From Sediminicola sp047612485 (GTDB lineage Bacteria > Bacteroidota > Bacteroidia > Flavobacteriales > Flavobacteriaceae), in the NCBI GenBank assembly GCA_047612485.1, contig JBLGAT010000131.1, positions 1 to 5,827 on the forward strand: a stretch of DNA of 5,827 nucleotides, in the 5' to 3' direction. Below, one piece after another: positions 1 through 5,827 of this stretch. The translations under genes and the position numbers were made by a program. The notes beneath the pieces were generated by a model. It did not search any database. It was not told the DNA's origin and saw only the letters and a list, made by a program, of their open reading frames with translations. The first letter of the stretch is position 1, and the number at the start of each line of letters is the position of its first letter.

Positions 1-662
1 TTGGTCTCTTCTATTTTTCCTAGGATATCAGTGTAAACTTCTGGTTCGGTATATTTAAGACTTAAATCTTCAAGTTCTGTTTTAATATTATAAAGACCGA
101 TTCTATGGGCTAAGGGGGCGTAAATGTATAAGGTCTCCGAAGCAATTTTCACCTGTTTGTCCTCTGGCATGGAGTCCATGGTGAGCATATTGTGGTATCG
201 GTCCGCAATTTTTATGATGATCACCCTTATATCATCATTTAGGGTGAGCAACATTTTTCTGAAGTTCTCCGCTTGCTGGGAAATGTTCATGTCCTTTTTA
301 AGGTGGGCAATTTTAGTCAACCCATCTACAATGCGGGCAACAGTTTCCCCGAATATTCGTTCAATATCGGCCAGGGTATAGGAAGTGTCCTCCACCACAT
401 CATGCAGTAGGGCAGAGGCTATGGAAACGGCGTCCAAACCAATTTCAGACGCCACTATTTTTGCCACAGCGATGGGATGAAAAATATAGGCTTCCCCAGA
501 TTTTCTTCGTTGTTCCTTATGGGCGTCAACGGCCACGTCAAATGCAGAGCGTATCAATTTCTTATCCTCAACAGATAGGTTTTGATAGCTGATTCGCAAT
601 AGCTCTTTGTATTGCTTGGCAATTTGCTTGTTTTCTTTTTCTATAGCAGCTTCCGTCATCAT
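1..662 (-). CDS. rel: RelA/SpoT family (p)ppGpp synthetase/hydrolase, N-terminal 220 codons
   Basis: The gene is cut by the left window edge; 220 complete codons are visible with no stop. They cover the N-terminal HD hydrolase domain of a long RSH protein, which makes and degrades the alarmone (p)ppGpp in the cytoplasm. Seen in the translation: QRRKSGEAYIFHP (residues 51-63) with H62, ALLHDVVEDT (84-93) with H87, D88, E91 and D92, and IKIADRYHNM (150-159) with D154. These match the known metal ligands and hydrolysis residues of the family, so this half should be hydrolase-competent. YAPLAHRIGLYNIK (181-194) marks the linker toward the synthetase domain, which lies outside the window, so synthetase competence cannot be judged. 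The start is well bounded: an in-frame TAA lies two codons upstream of the double ATG (Met1 at 662 or Met2 at 659). The Ste24-like protease gene ends 41 bases upstream on the same strand, which suggests co-transcription. Identity as RSH is near certain; the name rel rather than spoT or relA is a convention. Confidence 0.95.
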   Translation of the reverse strand, partial: MMTEAAIEKENKQIAKQYKELLRISYQNLSVEDKKLIRSAFDVAVDAHKEQRRKSGEAYIFHPIAVAKIVASEIGLDAVSIASALLHDVVEDTSYTLADIERIFGETVARIVDGLTKIAHLKKDMNISQQAENFRKMLLTLNDDIRVIIIKIADRYHNMLTMDSMPEDKQVKIASETLYIYAPLAHRIGLYNIKTELEDLSLKYTEPEVYTDILGKIEET

Positions 663-703
663 ATTTTAAAAATAAGACAAACTTTACTATCAACCAACAA
701 AAA

Positions 704-1936
704 TTATGCCTTTAAATTCCGGATTCTAGAGATCAGCGGGGGATGGGAATAGTGCATAAACACATATGCCGGATGGGGTGTGAGGTTGCTCAAACTATTT
801 TTGGACAATTTTTTTAGGGAGGTCACCAAGGGCATGGCTGCGAAGGTGTCTTTGGCATAATCATCTGCCTCATATTCAAACCTTCTGGATAGATAATTCA
901 TGATCAAACCCGTAATTTCTGAAATAGGACTATATAAAATTCCAAACCCGATCAAAGCGGCATGGAAACTTGGTTGGGTGACTCCAATAGCTAGGGATAC
1001 CTGTGGATTATTGATAAAAATGGAAAGTATAAATAAGGTGATACCTGTTAATACCAAGGAGGCTAAAAGGTTGAAAATAATGTGCTTTCTCTTGTAATGG
1101 CCCACTTCATGGGCCAATACGGCGACAATCTCGTCCTCCTCCAAATCATTGATCAGTGTATCATAAAGTGTTACTCTTTTTTGTTTTCCAAATCCTGAGA
1201 AATAGGCATTTGCTTTGGTGGATCTTTTGGATCCATCGATCACAAATATATTTTTAAGCTCAAAGCCTACATTTTTAGCATAGTTCTCTAATTTTTCCTT
1301 TAAAGAGCCATCCTCCAATGGGGTTTGTTTGTTGAACAAGGGAACAATCAATTTGCTGTAGAACATGTTCATGAATATTGAAAATAGGGCAATCAAACCC
1401 CATGTGTATATCCAGAAACTGGTTCCTGCCCATTGAAAGAACCAAATGACCAACGCCAATATTCCACCTCCAAGGAGTATGGTCATCACCCAACCCTTTA
1501 GCTTATCCAGAAAAAACAATTTCCTGGAGCTCTTGTTGAACCCAAATTTTTCCTCTATCACAAAAGTATGATAGTAAGAAAGGGGCGTGGATAGAAGATC
1601 GCTCCCGATCATGATGATGCCAAAGAATATCAATGCAATAAGTATGGGGTTATCCGAAAAGCTCCTGGCAATGGAATCAATCCACTCAAATCCTCCAAAA
1701 ATCAGGAATCCTATGGTGAGGATAAATGAAAATGTAGAGGTTAGAAGCCTAAATTTATAATTGGTCTTTTTGTACTGCTGGGATTTTTCATATTCGGAAG
1801 TGTCAAAAACGTCATTCAATTCCTGTGGAACTGGATCTTGGTATCTCTTGGAATTGAGATAATCCAAAATCGTTTCCAATAAAAATTGGACACTTAAAAT
1901 GCCGACGATGATATAAAATAGAATACTGCTGTCCAT
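704..1936 (-). CDS. M48 family integral membrane zinc metalloprotease, Ste24/CAAX protease-like
   Basis: 410 aa, a usual length for bacterial Ste24-like (M48A) peptidases. Hydrophobic segments lie near residues 5-25, 65-82, 97-115, 150-170, 174-195, 285-308 and 325-345, so this is a multi-pass inner-membrane protein. The zinc site is intact: HEVGH at 276-280, with the third ligand Glu354 in RRFEYEAD (351-358). Other family hallmarks are EEKFGFNKSS (128-137), DGSKRSTKANAYFSG (234-248) and the C-terminal YSHPPLISRI (396-405). In eukaryotes Ste24 processes prenylated CAAX proteins. Bacteria generally lack that substrate, so a role in membrane protein turnover or quality control is inferred. The start is ATG at 1936, directly before the first membrane segment; no clear Shine-Dalgarno is visible. 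It lies between an RNA methyltransferase gene 78 bases upstream and rel 41 bases downstream on the same strand. The family call is very secure; the substrate is unknown. Confidence 0.95.
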   Translation of the reverse strand: MDSSILFYIIVGILSVQFLLETILDYLNSKRYQDPVPQELNDVFDTSEYEKSQQYKKTNYKFRLLTSTFSFILTIGFLIFGGFEWIDSIARSFSDNPILIALIFFGIIMIGSDLLSTPLSYYHTFVIEEKFGFNKSSRKLFFLDKLKGWVMTILLGGGILALVIWFFQWAGTSFWIYTWGLIALFSIFMNMFYSKLIVPLFNKQTPLEDGSLKEKLENYAKNVGFELKNIFVIDGSKRSTKANAYFSGFGKQKRVTLYDTLINDLEEDEIVAVLAHEVGHYKRKHIIFNLLASLVLTGITLFILSIFINNPQVSLAIGVTQPSFHAALIGFGILYSPISEITGLIMNYLSRRFEYEADDYAKDTFAAMPLVTSLKKLSKNSLSNLTPHPAYVFMHYSHPPLISRIRNLKA

Positions 1937-2014
1937 GTAATTGGGTTTTGAAGGGAACTAGAGGGTAGAACTTCCAGATATTTCGAGTGGAGTTTCCGAC
2001 TTATTAATGACGAC

Positions 2015-2827
2015 CTATTGGGAGTCCCTTTGTCTTTTTGCCTCAAATATAACTATTGCCGCTGAGACGGATACATTCATGGAGTCTATTTCTCCTCCCA
2101 TCGGGATAATGATGTTTTTGGTAGAATTTTCTAACCATTCAGAGGATAATCCAGTGGCTTCCGTTCCTACGACTATGGCCGAGGCGTCGTTAAAATTAAT
2201 ATTTGTATATTTTTCTGAAGCCGTTAAGGCGGCACAATAAATGGCAATATTATTTTTCTTTAGAAAATCAATGACCTCGTTGGTTGAGCCTATGCCAATT
2301 TGATTGGTGAAAACACAGCCAACACTGGATCGTATAATGTTTGGGTTGTACAGATCTCCTTTGGGGTTGGCGATTATGACCGCATCTAAATTTGCCGCAT
2401 CCGCTGTGCGCAATAAAGCCCCAATATTTCCTGGTTTTTCAGGAGCTTCGGCGATTAAGACCAAAGGATTCTTTTTGCTAAACTCCATTGCATTCAGGGA
2501 ATGGGATTTGGATTTTGCAATGGCCAAGACCCCTTCCGTGGTTTCCCGGTAGGCCAATTTTTGATAGATTTCTTTGGAAATTTCTATCATGACTTCAGCC
2601 CCCATCTCTTTACCCAACAGGTCCAATATTTCTTCCTTAGAAATAATATCGGAATAAAAGAAAACTGTTTCCAGTTTATAATTGCCTTTTATGGCCAGTT
2701 GCAGCTCCCTGACTCCTTCCAGCACAAAACTTCCCGTTTTTTTGCGTTCACGGGATTTTTCCTTCAGCGTCAACGCCTTCTTGATCAAAGGGTTTTGCAA
2801 GCTGCTGATATACTTGTTTTCTGTCAT
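2015..2827 (-). CDS. TrmH/SpoU-family RNA 2'-O-ribose methyltransferase
   Basis: 270 aa counted from ATG 2827. The N-terminal part (about residues 3-105) looks like a SpoU substrate-binding domain: it opens with ISSLQNPLIKKALTL and contains FVLEGVREL. The C-terminal SPOUT domain carries the three knot motifs: motif 1 NIGALLRTADAA (134-145) with Asn134 and the catalytic-type Arg140, motif 2 VVGTEATGLS (219-228), and motif 3 IPMGGEIDSMNVSVSAAI (241-258). Such enzymes transfer a methyl group from S-adenosylmethionine to a ribose 2'-OH in rRNA or tRNA. The layout resembles RlmB and MRM3-type 23S rRNA enzymes, but the target nucleotide cannot be read from sequence. A start at GTG 2833 would add two residues. 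ATG 2827 is preferred because the GTG overlaps a promoter-like motif and the homologous region begins just after the ATG. It is the first gene of a minus-strand run with the M48 protease and rel, and is divergent from the lipoprotein gene. Confidence 0.93.
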   Translation of the reverse strand: MTENKYISSLQNPLIKKALTLKEKSRERKKTGSFVLEGVRELQLAIKGNYKLETVFFYSDIISKEEILDLLGKEMGAEVMIEISKEIYQKLAYRETTEGVLAIAKSKSHSLNAMEFSKKNPLVLIAEAPEKPGNIGALLRTADAANLDAVIIANPKGDLYNPNIIRSSVGCVFTNQIGIGSTNEVIDFLKKNNIAIYCAALTASEKYTNINFNDASAIVVGTEATGLSSEWLENSTKNIIIPMGGEIDSMNVSVSAAIVIFEAKRQRDSQ

Positions 2828-2832
2828 TGGCA

Positions 2833-2840
2833 CAAAAATA
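2833..2840 (-). promoter_or_regulatory. Candidate Bacteroidota -7 promoter element (TATTTTTG) before the methyltransferase gene
   Basis: On the minus strand the eight bases read TATTTTTG, an exact match to the Bacteroidota sigma-ABfr -7 consensus TAnnTTTG. No convincing -33 TTG element is seen at the expected distance. The motif ends five bases before ATG 2827, so if real it would give an mRNA with almost no leader. The region is AT-rich, so a chance match is quite possible. Confidence 0.3.
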
Positions 2841-2903
2841 ATCTAATCCCGTAAACTAACCCCTTCACTTACGACAAATTATAAAATACAAAATCAAGAC
2901 TAG

Positions 2904-3719
2904 ATGAATTACGCAGTACTAATAATGCTCTTTATTTGTTTAATATCCTGTAAAGAAGCAAAAAAAACAGATCAGCCTACTTTAGAAGTTGAGGCAACTT
3001 CCAAAGTTGAGCAACTGGACCTTAGCAAATATCCCCAAGATCTAGTGAGAATTTTTGATGCCCACGGTGGACTCCATAATTGGAAAAATAAGAAAAGCTT
3101 GGTATACGAGATTCCAAAACCGGAAAATACAGAAACCCATACCACGAACCTTTATACCAGAAAAGATAGGGTAGAAGGGGATGATTTTTCTATGGGCTTC
3201 GATGGCAAACAAGTTTGGTTGATGGATAACAATAACTCCTATGAAGGAGATCCTGTATTCTACCATAACCTCATGTTTTATTTTTATGCCATGCCCTTTG
3301 TTTTGGCCGATGATGGTATCGTCTATGGAACTGCGGAAGATGTAATTTTTGAGGGTAGAACCTACCCAGGAATTAGTATATCGTACAATCCAGGGGTTGG
3401 GACCTCTTATAAGGATGAATATTTTATCCATTATGATCCAGAGACTTTCCAAATGGCATGGCTAGGGTACACCGTAAGCTATAGAAGTGGAGAAAGGTCG
3501 GATAAAGTAAAATGGATACGTTATAATGACTGGATGCAAGTGGCCGATGTAATTTTGCCAAAATCCTTGTCATGGTATTCTTATGAAGGGAAGACCATGA
3601 AAGAAAGTCAGAATACGGTTCCTTTTGAAAATGTGGTCTTGAGTGAAACAGCAAAACCCGATTCTTTCTTTGAAAAACCCCCGCAAGCAAAATTTGTGGA
3701 AGGTAAGGTTCAGGAGTAG
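2904..3719 (+). CDS. Secreted lipoprotein of unknown function with an AHGG-motif domain (DUF6503-like)
   Basis: 271 aa. It begins with a short hydrophobic signal and a lipobox, LISC, with Cys16 as the lipidation site, so it is predicted to be an exported lipoprotein. The residues after the cysteine (KEAKKTDQ) lack the acidic cluster reported as a surface-export signal in some Bacteroidota, so a periplasm-facing location is the default inference. The mature part opens with a polar linker (17-40), then DAHGGLHNW (52-60), a motif I associate with flavobacterial proteins annotated DUF6503. A series of short beta-type strands follows, rich in Tyr and Trp, such as VSYRSGERSDKVKWIRY (191-207). The layout recalls LolA/LolB-like lipid-binding half-barrels, but that is inference only. 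The start is fixed by an in-frame TAG immediately before ATG 2904. Oddly, the signal n-region has no Lys or Arg. It is divergent from the methyltransferase and convergent with the amidohydrolase operon, so it is probably monocistronic. Confidence 0.85.
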   Translation: MNYAVLIMLFICLISCKEAKKTDQPTLEVEATSKVEQLDLSKYPQDLVRIFDAHGGLHNWKNKKSLVYEIPKPENTETHTTNLYTRKDRVEGDDFSMGFDGKQVWLMDNNNSYEGDPVFYHNLMFYFYAMPFVLADDGIVYGTAEDVIFEGRTYPGISISYNPGVGTSYKDEYFIHYDPETFQMAWLGYTVSYRSGERSDKVKWIRYNDWMQVADVILPKSLSWYSYEGKTMKESQNTVPFENVVLSETAKPDSFFEKPPQAKFVEGKVQE

Positions 3720-3729
3720 CGCTATACCG

Positions 3730-3776
3730 AAAAAAGAAAAATCCCTTTAGACAAGTATACTTGTCAAAAGGGATTT
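3730..3776 (-). terminator. Strong intrinsic terminator of the amidohydrolase operon, probably bidirectional
   Basis: Bases 3739-3776 form an inverted repeat centred between 3757 and 3758. AAATCCCTTT (3739-3748) pairs with AAAGGGATTT (3767-3776). After a single A/A mismatch, GACAAGTA (3750-3757) pairs with TACTTGTC (3758-3765). In the minus direction the hairpin is followed by TTTTTCTTTTTT (3741 to 3730), a good U-tract, 21 bases after the stop codon of the 430-aa amidohydrolase-like gene. In the plus direction it lies 19 bases after the lipoprotein stop, but the T-run there is short, so termination may be weaker. Confidence 0.88.
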
Positions 3777-3796
3777 ATGATTTGATGAATACTTTA

Positions 3797-5089
3797 TTAT
3801 TTACCGTTGTATTTTTCCATATAACGCTTCCATAATTCGGTCTGATGGGTCTCCAATGACAACATACGTCCATCGATAAAAGCATGACTCAGTTTATTGG
3901 TACGCATATCCAAAGCATCCCCTTCAGAAATAAAGAGGGTAGCACTTTTCCCAACTTCAAGCGTACCATATTGGTCATCTATGCCCAATATTTTTGCAGT
4001 ATTTGAGGAGATAAGAGCCAAGGCCTTTTCTTTATCCAATCCTTGTCCGGCCACTTGTCCGGCATAGAAGGGTAGATTACGCGCCTGGAAATTGGCCGCA
4101 TCTATATTTTGTATTCCAACTAATAGTCCAGCATCCGTTAAGAGTTTTGGTAACTTGTATGGCAGGTCATAGTCATCATCGTCCAAGCTTGGAAGATCAT
4201 GAGGCAGATTCACCAATATTGGAATATTCTGTGCCTTTAGGAAGTCGGCAATCTTTAAGGCGTTATAACCTCCCACGATGACAACGTTTTTGATTCCCAG
4301 ATTTTTAAGATTGGTAACCGCATCGATCATTTCCTTTTCTCCATTGGCGTAAACGAACATTCTTTGAGATCCATTGAAAACACCTTTCATGGCATCAAAA
4401 ACTGGATTTTTCTCATTGGAGGTTCCCTTATTGTAAGCAGCGGAATTCTGAATAAAAACCTCAATTTCACTGACGTCTTTGGTATAGTCCTTATTCGGTT
4501 GTAAACCCCTAGGCTCACCTTCCCACCAGCGGCCCCTTCTAAAGGTACTTGGCCAGTTTAAATGTATTCCGTCATCCACCTTTACTGCGGCGTCTTCCCA
4601 GTTCCATGCATCGAACTGCACAATGGAGGATGTTCCAGATATTCTACCACCTTTAGGAGATATCTGCCCCAATAAGACCCCATTGGGACGCATACTTTCA
4701 ATAACCTTTGATTCCGCGTTATAAGCAATTAAACTACGTACATGTGGAATCATATCACCAAGTTCATCTTGGTCATCACTAGCTCTAACTGCATCTACCT
4801 CTACAAGCCCCAAAGAAGAACAAGGTGTAATGAAACCAGGATAGATGTGTTTGCCTTCTGCATTTATAACCATTCCTTTTGTTGGGGTTTCCGAACCTCC
4901 AAGAGCAGTTATTTTGCCATTTTCAAAAACCAAGGTGCTGTTTTCCATTACGGTGCCGTTTCCAATATGGGCCGTGGCACCTGTTATGGTCATTGCTTCA
5001 TTTTGGGCGGAAGCAGGAGTCTGCTGTCCATAGCAGAGAGAACTTGCCAGGGCCAACATAAGTAAGGGTATATAATTTTTAATTTTCAT
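3797..5089 (-). CDS. Secreted amidohydrolase-superfamily protein lacking the metal-binding HxH (probable pseudoenzyme)
   Basis: 430 aa. A Sec signal peptide covers about residues 1-21 (MKIKNY, a hydrophobic core, cleavage near CYG/QQ), so it is exported to the periplasm. The amidohydrolase scaffold is clear: a beta-sandwich start TITGATAHIGNGTVMENSTL (34-53), GKHIYPGFITPCSSLGL (79-95), and a C-terminal return SSNTAKILGIDDQYGTLEVGKSATLFI (361-387). Active members have an HxH metal motif straight after PGFxD; here the matching positions are Cys90 and Ser92. The usual His after the barrel strands and the late catalytic Asp are not recognisable either: LVGIQNIDA (323-331) replaces the usual form. 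An unusual acidic stretch, LPSLDDDDYDLPYKLP (299-314), is present. It follows the upstream amidohydrolase by 40 bases without a promoter or terminator, so the two are probably co-expressed and may form a complex. The start is ATG 5089, the only one that gives the signal peptide. The superfamily is secure; inactivity is inferred. Confidence 0.9.
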   Translation of the reverse strand: MKIKNYIPLLMLALASSLCYGQQTPASAQNEAMTITGATAHIGNGTVMENSTLVFENGKITALGGSETPTKGMVINAEGKHIYPGFITPCSSLGLVEVDAVRASDDQDELGDMIPHVRSLIAYNAESKVIESMRPNGVLLGQISPKGGRISGTSSIVQFDAWNWEDAAVKVDDGIHLNWPSTFRRGRWWEGEPRGLQPNKDYTKDVSEIEVFIQNSAAYNKGTSNEKNPVFDAMKGVFNGSQRMFVYANGEKEMIDAVTNLKNLGIKNVVIVGGYNALKIADFLKAQNIPILVNLPHDLPSLDDDDYDLPYKLPKLLTDAGLLVGIQNIDAANFQARNLPFYAGQVAGQGLDKEKALALISSNTAKILGIDDQYGTLEVGKSATLFISEGDALDMRTNKLSHAFIDGRMLSLETHQTELWKRYMEKYNGK

Positions 5090-5129
5090 GTGTTTTATCT
5101 TTAGTGTTTTTAGACTTTATTTTAGCTAC

Positions 5130-5827
5130 TTATAAGCTATCGCAGTGAAGCAGTCTATTTTCTTTTTTCACAGGAGTTTGGGTAGCATTGCCCCCATCTT
5201 TTTCCTTTAACATCATGTTGATTAAGGTGTTTCGCTCTTGATCCATAGATTGTCTCAATTGCTTGTCCTTTTCCAGGTCAAAATAAACGGCCCCATCAAT
5301 AAGGGTCTTTTCGGCCTTGGCATAAATGGACAATGGGTTGTTGTTCCACAACACGATGTCAGCATCCTTGCCTTCTTTGATACTTCCCACTCTGTTATCA
5401 ATATGCAATAGCTTAGCGGGGTTGATGGTCACGGTTTTCCAAGCTTCCAATTCGGACATACCACCGTATTTCATTGTTTTTGCAGCTTCCTGGTTCAATC
5501 TTCTGGACATTTCAGCATCATCACTGTTGATGGCTACGGTTATACCCTGGCTGTGCATGATAGCGGCATTGTAAGGAATGGCGTCATTGACCTCGAATTT
5601 ATAGGCCCACCAATCACTAAAAGTAGAAGCGCCCGCGCCGTGTTCCGCCATTTTGTCTGCTACCTTATATCCTTCAAGGATATGGGTGAAGGTATTTACT
5701 CTAAATCCGAATTTATCGGCCACCTTCATCAACATATTTATTTCGCTCTGTACGTAAGAGTGACAGCTAATAAAGCGCTCGCTATTTAAAATTTCGGCAA
5801 TGACTTCCATTTCCTCATCATAACGGA
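5130..5827 (-). CDS. Amidohydrolase family protein (imidazolonepropionase-like), C-terminal part
   Basis: The gene enters from the right window edge; about 232 codons and the TAA stop are visible, and the reading frame is open to the edge, so the N-terminus is outside. Metal-site signatures of the amidohydrolase superfamily remain: a barrel-strand His in SCHSY (codon 5762-5760), a second His in FTHILEGYK (codon 5684-5682), and the late Asp in INSDDAE (around 5522-5517). The closing TINPAKLLHIDNRVGSIKEG and KDADIVLW segments are typical of the COG1228 imidazolonepropionase-like branch. It is therefore likely a metal-dependent hydrolase of cyclic amides or peptide-like bonds; the substrate cannot be told. 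A lysine-rich, Gln-rich tail (about the last 50 residues) follows the fold. A signal peptide would be expected outside the window, since the downstream partner is exported. It is upstream of the 430-aa paralog in the same operon. Confidence 0.9.
   Translation of the reverse strand, partial: RYDEEMEVIAEILNSERFISCHSYVQSEINMLMKVADKFGFRVNTFTHILEGYKVADKMAEHGAGASTFSDWWAYKFEVNDAIPYNAAIMHSQGITVAINSDDAEMSRRLNQEAAKTMKYGGMSELEAWKTVTINPAKLLHIDNRVGSIKEGKDADIVLWNNNPLSIYAKAEKTLIDGAVYFDLEKDKQLRQSMDQERNTLINMMLKEKDGGNATQTPVKKENRLLHCDSL

Noticed and set aside
124..381. Plus-strand open frame of 85 codons opposite rel
   Set aside because: It lies entirely antisense to the conserved HD domain of Rel and its translation has no recognisable domain.
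663..703. A dedicated promoter for rel
   Set aside because: The closest match, TAAAGTTTG, has the wrong internal spacing for TAnnTTTG and no -33 element at the right distance; read-through from the protease gene is simpler.
2831..2833. GTG at 2833 as the methyltransferase start
   Set aside because: It adds only two residues, an ATG follows immediately, and the GTG falls inside a promoter-like TATTTTTG. It cannot be fully excluded.
2501..2854. Plus-strand open frame of 117 codons opposite the methyltransferase
   Set aside because: It is antisense to the conserved N-terminal domain, its translation is Phe/Gln-rich as expected of an antisense shadow, and no start signal is seen.
3042..3452. 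Minus-strand open frame of 136 codons opposite the lipoprotein gene
   Set aside because: It overlaps the well-supported lipoprotein, has no recognisable motif, and the lipoprotein has a coherent signal, lipobox and domain.
5027..5038. Lipobox in the 430-aa amidohydrolase-like protein (SSLC)
   Set aside because: Leu directly before Cys is not allowed in a normal lipobox, so ordinary signal peptidase I cleavage is more likely.
4742..5065. Plus-strand open frames opposite the 5' part of the pseudo-amidohydrolase
   Set aside because: They are shadows of the signal peptide and beta-sandwich region on the opposite strand; several overlapping frames with no domain content.
1..5827. CRISPR arrays, tRNA genes, IS elements, attachment sites, toxin-antitoxin or defence modules
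   Set aside because: No spaced direct repeats, cloverleaf, transposase or related small gene pairs were found by reading both strands; gaps between genes are all under about 80 bases.

Overview
The window looks like chromosomal DNA of a marine-type Flavobacteriaceae (Bacteroidota). It is AT-rich, and no start has a clear Shine-Dalgarno; the translation starts are preceded by A-rich stretches. It contains a flavobacterial-type lipoprotein with an AHGG motif and a tandem pair of secreted amidohydrolases of a kind common in this phylum. The genus cannot be fixed from this sequence alone. Coding density is high: no gap exceeds about 80 bases, and no tRNA, rRNA, CRISPR, IS element or other mobile feature is visible.

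Left block (1-2827, all minus strand). Reading in the direction of transcription, it holds a SpoU/TrmH-family RNA 2'-O-methyltransferase (2827-2015), a Ste24-like M48 membrane metalloprotease (1936-704), and the first 220 codons of a long RelA/SpoT (Rel) stringent-response enzyme (662 to beyond base 1). Gaps of 77 and 41 bases without an obvious terminator fit one transcription unit. The three functions are all housekeeping: RNA modification, membrane protein turnover and (p)ppGpp metabolism.

Middle (2904-3719, plus strand). A single lipoprotein gene of unknown function is transcribed divergently from the methyltransferase across a 76-base gap.

Right block (3797 to beyond 5827, minus strand). 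Two secreted amidohydrolase-superfamily proteins lie in tandem with a 40-base gap. The upstream one, cut by the window edge, keeps recognisable metal-ligand positions. The downstream one (430 aa) has lost the HxH metal motif and shows no replacement ligands, so the pair looks like an enzyme plus a pseudoenzyme partner. The operon ends at a strong hairpin with a U-tract (3730-3776), which it shares convergently with the lipoprotein gene.

I see no evidence of a novel defence or mobile system. The most interesting item is the amidohydrolase/pseudo-amidohydrolase pair. The rest reads as ordinary core genome.
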